NCBI RefSeq assembly: GCF_019649055.1
Contig: NW_026570269.1
Coordinates: 806,001-870,000 of the forward strand
DNA: 64,000 nucleotides
Direction: 5' to 3'
DNA from: Paramacrobiotus metropolitanus
Lineage: Eukaryota > Tardigrada > Eutardigrada > Parachela > Macrobiotidae
Part shown: positions 51,893-61,921 of the stretch, piece after piece
How the letters are laid out: each line of letters starts with the position of its first letter
How positions within the stretch are numbered: position 1 is the first letter of the stretch
The notes under the pieces: generated by a model
Database searches by the model: none
What the model was told of the DNA's origin: nothing
What the model saw: the letters and a program-made list of their open reading frames with translations, nothing else
Translations under genes and position numbers: made by a program

Positions 51893-53640
51893 ATGGCCGA
51901 GGAGTTCGCTGTTGGTATTGATCTTGGCACTTCCAACAGCTGCGTCGTTGTGTATCGCTTTGATCGTCTGGAAACGATTGCCGAGCCCAGTAGTGGACTA
52001 CAAATTATCCCTAGCTGCATTGGATTTGACCAGACAAGTGGATGTTTTACCGAACTATTATACGGATTTGGGCAAAAACGCATCAAACTATTGAGCCGAA
52101 AAATTGTATATACAATGTAAAACGCATAATCGGCAAACAGTTCACCGATAGCGATGTGAGGATAGAACAAGGTCTGATGTCGTATGATATCGTCAACGAA
52201 GATGGTTATCCTCGCATTCGTGTTCAAGAACACGGACAACCCGTAGATTATTCCCCAGAGGAAATCAGCTCAATTTTGCTGACGTACTTGAAACGCACTA
52301 CCGAAGAGTTTTTGGGAAGCAAAGTCAAAAGCGCTGTCATCACTGTACCAGCTAACTTCAATGATGCTCAACGGAAAGCAACTAAATTAGCGGCCGAAAT
52401 GGCTGGTCTACAGGTGTTGCAGATCTTGAATGAGCCGACGGCAGCCGCTATGGCATACGGAGCGGATTTACAAGGTAAACAAAATTTATTAGTCTTCGAT
52501 TTCGGTGGCGGAACTCTGGATGTGTCCATATTGGAAGTTGAGAATGCAAACCGTTTCCGAGTTCGAGCCACAGCCGGCAATATGCGGCTAGGCGGAGAGG
52601 ACATCGATCAGCGGATAGTGCAGCACATGCTGAAAGTTATCAAGAGCCAGTACGGAATCGATGCAAGTCGAGATGAAAAACTGAAAATCAGGCTGAAACA
52701 CGAGTGCGAGGCCGTTAAGAGGCAGCTCAGCTCCGTAGCTTCCAAAAGAATTGCAATTGCAAATTTATTTGGCACCAAAAGTTTTATTGCTAATTTTACT
52801 CGCCAAGAGCTGGAAGATATCTGCAGTGACTTATTTGAAAAAACGCTTGAACCCGTTCGGGAAGCTCTCAAAATGGCAAAAATGACACAAAAAGACATAG
52901 CTCATGTGATTTTAATCGGCGGTAGCAGCTATATTCCAAAGGTCCGAGAACTGTTGACAGCTTACTTTCCCGACGTGCCGCTACGAAAGAGCATCGACCC
53001 CAGTCAAGCAGTGGCAAAAGGTGCCGCGTTGTTGGCCAGCTCGATAAGTCTAGGTGGAACCAACCTGGATTTGAAACTAGAAGATGTGACCCCGTTAACG
53101 CTCGGGGTCAATGTTTTCGGCGGTTTTATGAGCGCACTGATACCTAAAGGGACCCGATTGCCGGCCGAAAACGAACAGAATTACACAACTTTTAAAAATG
53201 ATCAAGAATACATTGATATTGACGTCTATGAAGGAGAAGATTCTCGGGCCAAGTCAAACCATTATCTAGGGAATTTCAAGTTTTCCGGTATACGACCCGC
53301 ACCGAAAGGGGAACCGTGTATCACAATTCATTTCAAGGTAGATACCAGTGGGATATTGATGGTCACCGCTTCGGAGGGCGCGAACAAGATGTCGATGACC
53401 TTTAGGGAACACACTCAAGGAGGAGCAGGTTCTAATCCACCCGACGATCGCAACACTCAGCAAGCTAAAAAAAGACTGCAAGACGCGCTGGATAGAGCCA
53501 AGCGGGATGTTGCACGTGATGAGCAGCGGTTGATCCGCGTAGAATGTTTAGTCATGTGGTTCGAAGCGACGAAAAATATCGGCTTCCCTCTGATGCACTA
53601 CGAGAGATGGGGACGCATTTTACAGGCTATTCTTTCATGA
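51893..53640 (+). CDS. Hsp70-family chaperone without lid, one frame break
   Basis: Single-exon gene, about 582 residues if one break is allowed. It is the most canonical Hsp70 of the cluster: phosphate-1 GIDLGTSNSCVVVY, NEPTAAAMAYGAD, phosphate-2 VFDFGGGTLDVSIL, adenosine motif LIGGSSYIPKVREL, and a substrate-binding beta domain (TPLTLGVNVFGG, ITIHFKVDTSGILMVTAS). The C-terminal helical lid is reduced to a short charged segment and there is no EEVD tail. Hsp70s bind and refold client proteins using ATP. The frame shifts by -1 near the A5 run at 52074-52078: upstream reads TELLYGFGQK, downstream THQTIEPKNCIYNVKRIIG, both matching the family. No in-phase intron explains it. AATAAA at 53810-53815 is a likely polyadenylation signal. 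Confidence 0.8.
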
Positions 53641-54127
53641 CCTAGCTAGTAATTATTTTGCAATCAAAATGTTAATATTGAACCCCTATTCGTAGTTTTT
53701 TCCGCCGCAAAGTTAAAATTTCGCTCATTTTGCACCTTTTTTTGTAATACTTACTGAAATAAGTGCCGTAGTTCATAGAAATACCAAAGTACAGTTGATT
53801 TCAAAGATTAATAAATAGTTCGATATTGTAACGTGTAATAAAAATCAAAGTGTTCTTCGGCGCGAGCAGTGTGTTCATATTTTGTCGCGATCGCAAATAA
53901 TAGAGTTAAACGCTTCATCAGTCGAAAGGTATAATATTTGCGTGGGTATGATATGATAATATGCTATCTCATTGATAAAGGGCACAAAAAGCATGTACGA
54001 CAAGTGACAAGTGCTTGTGCTGTCTCGCGCGCAACCGCTTCCCCAAAACTGTGCACGGCGTATTTCCAGTCAATTACCCGCCGAGTAACCTATTAAGGTA
54101 CCCCCTCAAGAACTGTTTAATTTGAAA

Positions 54128-55863
54128 ATGTCAGGTGAAAATAGTGATAATGCTTCTTTTTCTGGCGAAAGGCGATCAAGTCACGTTAAACTTTCGAAAA
54201 CAGCTGCCATCGGCATTGACTTGGGCAGTTTGAATGTTACAGTCGCCATTATCGATCAAGCCGGAGGACCCACCATTATCGACACCAGACAAGGTGGCAC
54301 GAAGCTTCCTGCTTTCGTAGCTCATCTGAACACAGAAGTTTTTATTGGGGAAGATGCGCAAGCCAGCGTGCTGACAGAACCCGACCATGTGCTTTTTTGC
54401 ATGAAACGCTTCCTGGGAATCAGTTCCAGTGAGTCTAATGAGCTAATCCAACGTTATCGGTTTCCATTTGCAATTACAGCCGAAGAAAATTATGTTTGTT
54501 TTTTCGGAGCACACAAGATAGATGCCCGCAAAGCTTTGCGCATTTTATTGAAAGAAACGGCCGCTACCATACGAGAAAAACTTCAAGTCGAGGGACCGAT
54601 CCTATTTCCGGTTTGGATCACCATTCCAGATGCATTGCACACTGAAAACGAGCCAGCGAACACGGATGTTTGGAGCCTGGCAGAAAATACTCGGATACTA
54701 TTTTCTCGACTCATTCCCGAAACACGAGCAGCGTGTCGGGGAAGTCTGTCGCATATTAAAGGGGACACAGTGCTTGTTATCCATATTGGAGCAGCATTTT
54801 CCGGGGCGGCGTTGTACAAGATAGTTGGCAAAGACGTGCAAAAGATGCCTCTGAAAACTCTAGAGCAAATCGTTTGCGGAAACGATTTTGATAGGAGAAT
54901 TGTACGAGAATTCGCTACCATTATGGGAAAGGAAGTAGAGACCATGGATAAGCAGACGTATGAAATTCTTCGCAAACACGCCCAGGAAGCCAAAGTGAAA
55001 CTGAGTGCAAACAAAACCGCTTCTGTTTACATTAACGACCTGGCTGATCAACAACCTGCTCACCGGTTTACTTTCACACGAAGCACGTTTGAATTAATCT
55101 GCAGTGACCTCTTCGATCACTTTAGAGAAGGCCTACGACTGATTCACAACAATTTGCAAGACTTTTCCGACATAGCTCTGGTTGGCAGCAGTGCGCGGAT
55201 CCCAAAATTCAAGATATCGTTGTAGATATATTGGGAAAACGACCTAACGCTGCTGTTCTGGGCTACGCGGATATCGTTGCCGCCGAAGGAGCTGCCCTTT
55301 ACGCCCACGAGTATGATTTGGAACAACCTTACCCTTCATATCGGCCTGTAGACGCTCGAACGGATACGGAACCGGTTCAAAAATTAGAACAAAATAAGAG
55401 CCTGGAAGACAAAGGAAAGATTCAAGAAAGCGACAATCCTGTCGCCAGAAACGAATCCATTTCTGCTGAAGAAACTGAATATGACGATACAGAAAGTAAA
55501 AACCAAAATGATTGCTCTTACGAAAACCGTATTTCTTCACCAGCTGCTGACCAAATCATCCAGAAAATCACTATGGATATGCATCATGATTTGGGCGATT
55601 CTACGACAGGAACAACAGTAGACCTAAACACATACGGAAACGCCACGGGAGCCGAAACGATTTGCCTGAGCGATTCCGAAAAGAAAATTCACGACTCAGA
55701 TGGTCCATCATGTGTAACTGCTAAAGAAGTTGCTGTCACACAAGGCGTTCACTCCGAAAACACTCTAGAAGCGAATGTACCAGAATTGTGTGAAGAAGAT
55801 CAGGACGATGCCGCTGACACCAATGCGACTTTCTCGAGTGCAATCGAAATAACTGCGCTATAA
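54128..55863 (+). CDS. Hsp70-like ATPase with acidic tail, -1 frame break
   Basis: Single-exon gene. Residues 20-390 resemble the Hsp70 ATPase domain (phosphate-1 AIGIDLGSLNVTVAI, adenosine motif ALVGSSARIPK). The phosphate-2 loop reads IHIGAAFSGAAL rather than DLGGGT, so ATP hydrolysis is doubtful. The zero frame stops at 55225. The -1 frame, entered at the heptamer CCCAAAA (55201-55207), continues the family pattern IQDIVVDILGKRPNAAVLGYADIVAAEGAALYA and then an Asp/Glu/Ser/Thr-rich tail of about 180 residues to 55863, 578 residues in all. No substrate-binding domain is seen. The break may be a lost base in the C3A4 run, a real mutation, or programmed -1 frameshifting. A shorter 365-residue product would result without a shift. 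Confidence 0.75.
55201..55207 (+). promoter_or_regulatory. possible -1 ribosomal frameshift site CCCAAAA
   Basis: The zero frame reads ATC CCA AAA TTC, so the heptamer C CCA AAA fits the X XXY YYZ rule for simultaneous -1 slippage. Slippage gives exactly the frame that continues the conserved Hsp70 pattern. A downstream stimulatory structure was not established. An assembly error of one base gives the same picture. Confidence 0.3.
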
Positions 55864-56970
55864 TACTCGTATATCTGGTCTATTGGAGCATTTAAAATTA
55901 ATAATTTGAAGAAATTTGCAACCTGCATAAACCTTACGCGTAAGCGAGTTCTAGTTACGAGATACCGGTATATCGCCTCCTGGCTGTACAGGCATGCGAG
56001 CTGCAAATTTTGCAATGTTGCAGTATGTACTTAGTTCTATTCGCTTACACTATTAGCGTCGGTTAAAGAGAAAGTGTAACAAGAATTGCGAAAAAGATGA
56101 TAAATCTAATAGAAACATCAGAAGTTTAATTATCACGCAGTGTAACAGCGACCGAATTTTTGTTAGATCTGGTAGCCGGCCATTGCGTATGATTACACAC
56201 AAATCATTTAGTGTACTGTATATCTATATGTTTAATAATAATCGAGTTCAGCCGTTTAACAATGCCAGAAATTCCCAGAATGTTAGAAAGAGCAAACTAC
56301 TCTTCGTTTTGTAAAACCCTTTACATGACAAATGCACAGGTAACGGTGATTATCCATGATCCCGCTCTTCCGTTTTCGTGCTGCAGTTATCGGGCCAAAG
56401 GTTAAGTGCGTCTCTGCATGAATAACTGCAGCAGTATAACTCCCTTGAAATTGCGAATGCTTGGCGTTTGTGTTTGTAATCTCACCGTTTGTTTACGATT
56501 CATTGAGCAAACTGCAAAGCCCAGTGCCGTATTTTACTGGAGAGTCATTTCATTTTCCAAATATTTGCAGTCAGTATGGGGCTTTTGCAAATCTTCAACC
56601 GTAAACTCATAAGGTGAATGCTTATGCCTGCCACAATAGCAGGTGTTATCAGTTAGATAAGGAAACATTGCTGGATAGTGAGCCATGTACGGTATATGAA
56701 CATAACTCCACTACAACCTGAACGCGAAACACATTCAGCCAGTCAAAAATTCACATATTGCTTAGTGCCCTAGCACACGTTTCGATATAATATTTTCGAA
56801 AAAAAGTTTTTCTTATTTCCGAAAAATTGTTTGTTGTCACTACTGAATGTTTGATGAAAAGTTGGAAAATCGTCAAATTAAAGGTAAAATAATTAAATCA
56901 TTCTTAGTGAGAATTCGGTTATATGTGCTACTTTAAATGAATGGTTCTCTGTTTTCTTGTGTACAGTAAA
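55864..56970. other. spacer between two Hsp70-like genes
   Basis: About 1.1 kb, AT-rich, no supported coding region. The end holds an acceptor-like site (cttgtgtacag, near 56966) just before the next start codon, suggesting a 5' UTR intron of the downstream gene. Confidence 0.45.
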
Positions 56971-59106
56971 ATGAGTACAAGGAAGAGTCCAGCCATCGGT
57001 ATACACCTAGGAACCAAATGTATCCGTTGCGCAGTATACATAAAAGGGCAGTACATCATTCTTCATAATCCGTGGGGAAGTGATAGCGTTCCTTTTTATT
57101 ACGCTTTGAATAATGATGAGCAGAATGATTATTTACTGGGCGAAGATGCGCAGAATTTCTCTTTTATTGCACCGGATTGTTGTGTTTTTGATCTGGGCAA
57201 ATTTGTCAACGAATTATCCGCAGAGAAGTTTGTCCAGCAACAAAGAAAGTATATGTTGCCATTTGACGTTGATCGTGACAAAAACGGGGACATTGGCGTT
57301 AAATTGAACCGACCAAATCACGACTTTCCAGAGTTTTGGCCCATGCACCGAATTTTAAAGAGGATTTTCGCCATGGTCAAAGATTTCGCTCGATACAACA
57401 CGGATGTCATTACACAGGAAATAACCGATGTAGTTTTTTCCGTTCCACCAAATTGGTCATATCTACAAGACGAGTTTATAAAACATGTCGCGCAGCTAGC
57501 CGGATTAAACGCTTCCACAGTCAGCAGAAATCTGGCATGTTTTATTGGCTGGAGTACAGAACGCAGAGTGGTTCATGGAAATTACTTAACACTGAATATT
57601 GGCGCAGCGCAGACGCAGATTTCAGTTTTTCGAATCGCTCATCAACGAATCCACAAATTATATGAAAGCGTACCGATAGAAATCGGTGGGGAGGATTTTG
57701 ATTGCCAGATGGTGCGCCATTGCTGTTTTCGCTTTGCCCAGGAATATGGAATCGATCTACTCCGAGGTCACCAGAATCTGTCAGCCATTGAAAGACTACG
57801 CTTCCACTGCGAAAAAGCCAAACGAGAACTGACCGCGGCGAAAACAACAGTTATCCACATCCCCAACATTGTTAACAGCATAGACTTCGCGTGGAAAGTG
57901 ACAAGGGAAGATTTGGAGAGTATCTGCAGCGAAGAAATCGCCAAAGTCGCCAGTTATGTTGACAACGAAGTAAACAAGATTGACCTGCGCGACATTTACG
58001 AGGTGGTGCCGTTTGGAGGAACAACACGGATGCCTTGTATTCAGCAACAGATACGGGAAATTTTTCGTTCTTCCGTAATTAATCAAGCCGTTCGGTCGTA
58101 CGCGGACGCAGCTTCATTGTACGGGGCGGCCAATGTTGCCGCTGCACCGGAGTTTTATGCGTACTTAAACGATCGCGACAATGAGAAGCTGTTTCATAGG
58201 CGGACAACGTACGTCAGTGATGTGTACGAACCGGAAGTGGTCACTGACCAGAAGTCCAAAATTCCAATCGTCGTCACTCGCGTTCAGAACGAGTTGATCA
58301 GGGAAGTCGAACCGGGTAATCGACTGCGGCCCAACTGGGCAGCGACGGTGCAAGTCGATAATGGAATCGGAGATTTCAACGATAAAACAATAAAATCAGT
58401 GTCCGATGATAAACCACTTCCGCCTATTAGAACCGTTGACGTGGAAAATGTCCCGCCGGCGCCGGTAGTGAATGAGCGACCACGATCGCTTCACAATGAG
58501 GAAGCTCAAAAAGTGACCCAACCGCCCGCTGCCGAACGTCAGTCCTCCTCGGTCGAAAATAAATTGCCACCAAGAGAGCAACTGACAGAAAGGTTTTCTG
58601 CGGAAGCCGACATCGCATACATCGAGGGCGACACGGAAGACAACTTCCGGGCGATGGTAAAAGTCTTCGAACGGAATCGTGAAGCTTACAAAAAAGAGCG
58701 ATATCTCGCTTTCTTGGATTTAAAAAGTCGGCATGAGTTTTTTGCGACAAGGATCGAAGCGGGACTAATCGAAGGCATACTTGTTAAAAGGACGTTTAAC
58801 GTTTTTCACGATAAGCACGCTCTCTCCCGAGTGCAGTTCAACACCGGGTACGAAGCGAAGGAATTTAATTTCTGGACACAACATTACAAAGATATCGAAC
58901 ATACGGAAGATGAACCAATGGAGGCTGACCAGCGCAATGGATATCCTGATGGTAGAAACAAGCAGCGTCGAGCGGCAAATGACAATGACCTGGGTGGCAG
59001 GTCAGAAAATGGCAATGGCAAACCGAGGACGGTGAAGAAGACAAAACCAAAGAGTTTTCTCGATACAATCCTAGCATGTGGAAGAGGAAACGGGGACGAC
59101 GATTAA
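56971..59106 (+). CDS. divergent Hsp70-like protein with novel C-terminal half
   Basis: Single-exon gene of about 711 residues from the ATG at 56971, chosen because an AG acceptor-like site lies just before it; an in-frame ATG at 56941 is the alternative. Residues 1-390 follow the Hsp70 ATPase pattern (AIGIHLGTKCIRCAVY, LNIGAAQTQISVF, EIGGEDFDCQMV, VPFGGTTRMPCIQQQI, ASLYGAANVAA), with both phosphate loops degenerate. There is no recognisable substrate-binding domain. A Pro-rich linker (about 480-545) leads to a folded-looking segment (about 550-660) containing ATRIEAGLIEGILVKRTFNV, then a basic Gly/Asn-rich end. Part of that segment faintly recalls the DIS3-type cold-shock region, a weak guess. 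AATAAA at about 59190 is a likely polyadenylation signal. Confidence 0.82.
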   Translation: MSTRKSPAIGIHLGTKCIRCAVYIKGQYIILHNPWGSDSVPFYYALNNDEQNDYLLGEDAQNFSFIAPDCCVFDLGKFVNELSAEKFVQQQRKYMLPFDVDRDKNGDIGVKLNRPNHDFPEFWPMHRILKRIFAMVKDFARYNTDVITQEITDVVFSVPPNWSYLQDEFIKHVAQLAGLNASTVSRNLACFIGWSTERRVVHGNYLTLNIGAAQTQISVFRIAHQRIHKLYESVPIEIGGEDFDCQMVRHCCFRFAQEYGIDLLRGHQNLSAIERLRFHCEKAKRELTAAKTTVIHIPNIVNSIDFAWKVTREDLESICSEEIAKVASYVDNEVNKIDLRDIYEVVPFGGTTRMPCIQQQIREIFRSSVINQAVRSYADAASLYGAANVAAAPEFYAYLNDRDNEKLFHRRTTYVSDVYEPEVVTDQKSKIPIVVTRVQNELIREVEPGNRLRPNWAATVQVDNGIGDFNDKTIKSVSDDKPLPPIRTVDVENVPPAPVVNERPRSLHNEEAQKVTQPPAAERQSSSVENKLPPREQLTERFSAEADIAYIEGDTEDNFRAMVKVFERNREAYKKERYLAFLDLKSRHEFFATRIEAGLIEGILVKRTFNVFHDKHALSRVQFNTGYEAKEFNFWTQHYKDIEHTEDEPMEADQRNGYPDGRNKQRRAANDNDLGGRSENGNGKPRTVKKTKPKSFLDTILACGRGNGDDD

Positions 59107-60456
59107 ACGAACCCGAAACAAGCAATCTTTAACATACTTCTCTTTATATACAACAGTTGATTGGTATCCGTTCAGAATTTGTTAAGGAAAATAAAGTATC
59201 GTATGCTGAACAAAGCATGAATTTCAGTGTCGGGATTTTTCTACATTTCATACTTTAGATAAACAGAATACTTATTAATACAAACTTATTATTATAGTTT
59301 GACCATTGGTGTAGCTTGTAAGCGTTCCAGATATTGTTTTTGTCTGACAATCAATGTGTTTGTAGGCCATTTTGTAGCGTATTCTGTACATAACTTGCAA
59401 AACTGTTTTAACAAAGTTTTTATTAAATTAGCAGATTATTTGAAGTGGAGTATCATGTGCATGACTTTCTGCACACTAGTACTGCCCCCGTACGATATCA
59501 TTATGTTTATTAATTAAAAATCTGGAAACTCAGCTCCCCTGTACACAGTTTTAGCTAAAATTGTACATCGATCTGACTTATATAGATGTATATAAATAGG
59601 GAGAGTATTTTATTCAACTGCCTTAGGGAGTGTACTAAGTGAAGTGTCATTTTTAAATGTTGTTTTGTTGCTCACAAAATACGGAAATACAAAACCTTTC
59701 AGTTCTCTCATCAGTTTCTCGAAACTCCCCCCAAGAGAAGTAAGTACTCCGCACCCGTATGTAAACATCAGGCTTCCTTGTTCTGCAGGTTCGACTTAAT
59801 CTTTCTTGAGCAAAATCGACGGCGATTATTACCTTTGCAGCCGTACATACTTCTATTCCATGCATTTTTACCTACTGAATTACGAACTTCTACTAACCAT
59901 GGTAAGAGGAAATTCTGTGAGTACTATGTAGTATTGTGTAGTTCTGTGAACTTAAATAAGCTGTAACAGAAGAGCTACTATAGGCTTGTTTGCGAACCTA
60001 ATACCATGTGTATGTGTTTTTATCAGTATGATATCAAACGTAGCTTCGAGTACCTTCGTACTCGCAGATTGTTGCCAAATCAAGATAATTATAATTATAA
60101 GTTAACTGTCGACATCCCATCTTAATCTGTCCATTCTGTGTTCTGTGCTCGTACGTACAGTACGTATGTATTCAGTTTATGAAATCTTCGTACCGGCCGT
60201 TTTCTTACCGTGATAATTTCAGTTAATGCTAAGAGTGCTTTGGCAAATCGTTTATCTAATAATATTACGGGAATTGCAAATCTGCTGCTCGTAATTATTA
60301 ACAGCGGCACAGAATTGCTTCATATTATATATTTACGGAAGTGTAGAAGATAGTGTACAGTAGAAGTAGTATATAGATATAGTGATGTGACTCGTCTCGT
60401 ACCGTACAATTTTATTAACCGAAAACATTGTTGCAATTTATCCCGACATTAATATT
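59107..60456. other. intergenic, no gene seen
   Basis: About 1.35 kb of AT-rich sequence between the last Hsp70-like gene and the dioxygenase gene. It contains the probable 3' end signal of the former near 59190 and presumably the promoter of the latter. No supported coding or RNA gene. Confidence 0.45.
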
Positions 60457-61379
60457 ATGGAATCATTCAAAGTGACAGCCGAAGATATCCTCACGTTTGA
60501 GCAAGACGGCGCAGTTTGTTTGCGAAATGTTTTCAGTCCCGAGTGGGTGCGCAAAGTGGAAAGCGGTATTGCTAAGAACCTGAAGCATCCCAGTGGTTAT
60601 TCCGAATTTCTAAAGGATTCCTCCACCAGTCCTATTGTAATTTACAACGAAGGAATATATTTTAACGATTACTTCAACTGGAAAAACATTCCCGAATTTC
60701 AAGATTATGTATATCATTCCCCGGCTGCCGACGTGGTACAACAGCTGTTGAAAACCGCAACAGTAACATTCTATCACGAACATGTTTTAATAAAGGAGCA
60801 AGGTGCAGCAAAAGAAACACCGTGGCACCATGATCAGAGCTATTATCCCTTCGACGGCGAGCAGGTAAGTGCTGTACTGTATTTGTAACATAATCATAAT
60901 TTTATACGCGTAGTAACACTTTGTACAGATACACATTATTACTAAAGGCGTGCTCAATCTGGATGCCGGTTGATCCAGTCGCCTTACCGACCACATTGCA
61001 ATTTATTCGCGGATCGCATAAATGGGGATGGTTTTATCCACGAAAGTTTGCTACAACCTTAAATTACTCTCTAACGTCAACAGTCCTGGACCATGAATAT
61101 CGGGATGTGCCAGACATAGCCAACATCCCAGAAAGCGAGATCCTACAGTGGACACTGCAGCCTGGAGACTGCATCGTTTTCCACATGAAGACCCTGCACG
61201 GGGCAAAAGGCAATATGACTGCGAATAATCGCCGTATATTGTCCACTCGCTGGTTTGGAGATGATGTGCGGATGGCGCAACGGCCGTGGGTGCCATCGCC
61301 ACCCGTAACCGGCAAGCTTAAAGTGGGCGATCCACCTAACACTGATCCAGATCTATTCCCGGTTGTCAAGCCTATCTAA
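60457..61379 (+). CDS. phytanoyl-CoA dioxygenase (PhyH) family protein
   Basis: Exons 60457-60864 and 60948-61379 join in phase 0 to 279 residues. This is a compact PhyH-type Fe(II)/2-oxoglutarate dioxygenase. The iron ligands His-x-Asp lie in TPWHHDQSYYPF, the distal His in KTLHGAKGNMT, and the 2-oxoglutarate-binding Arg in NRRILSTRWFGDD. A double-stranded beta-helix core is implied by TTLQFIRGSHKWGW and LQPGDCIVFHMKTLHG. No mitochondrial or peroxisomal targeting sequence is evident at the N terminus, and the C terminus (VVKPI) is not a peroxisomal signal. The substrate is unknown: family members hydroxylate phytanoyl-CoA and many small molecules. The acceptor actaaag is chosen by phase. The gene converges on the degenerate oxygenase-like gene. 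Confidence 0.88.
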
Positions 61380-61921
61380 AAACCCAGGAGTTCGGGAGAC
61401 TAATTAACGAATTTAGCTTGTTGCTCTTACTATATTATATTTGTTCCATTTGCACCAAATCTTGTTATGTATAGGCACGAAAGCAATCATGTGCCGTACC
61501 AGACGCTGTCAAACTCTAATGGTAAATTTCTTTTGCTCGCAGCGCAGTACGTTTCAAACAAAATAATGATAAATTATTAACCAATCGAAATTGTCGGATT
61601 GCATTTTTTAACAATGGCAATTGCAGAGCTACATGGAGACACGGATTGTACATGAAACCTAAAGTAATTAGCGGATGGAAACTCCAGCTGTTAATTGTGC
61701 GCTTTGAAATCGTAGATGCATACGTAGCAAGTTATGTACAAAAATAATAGTCTGGTATAATTACCAAACGATAACAATAGTAATAATATGCAATGAGGTA
61801 ATAGGTAAGGTAATAATGCCGCCACCGTAATCGTATGGACACCGTGCTGCACTCATTTTCAAACAATGCGTAAAAATACAAAAATTCCAGCGACAAGCTC
61901 CAGCACTCGATCCCGTTACTG
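61380..61921. other. convergent 3' spacer, no gene seen
   Basis: Spacer between the tail-to-tail PhyH-family gene (+) and the oxygenase-like gene (-). AT-rich, no open frame with recognised motifs. Confidence 0.45.

Noticed and set aside
52070-52080. Classical -1 slippery heptamer in the Hsp70 gene
   Set aside because: GCAAAAACG does not give a phased X XXY YYZ site; only the site at 55201-55207 does.
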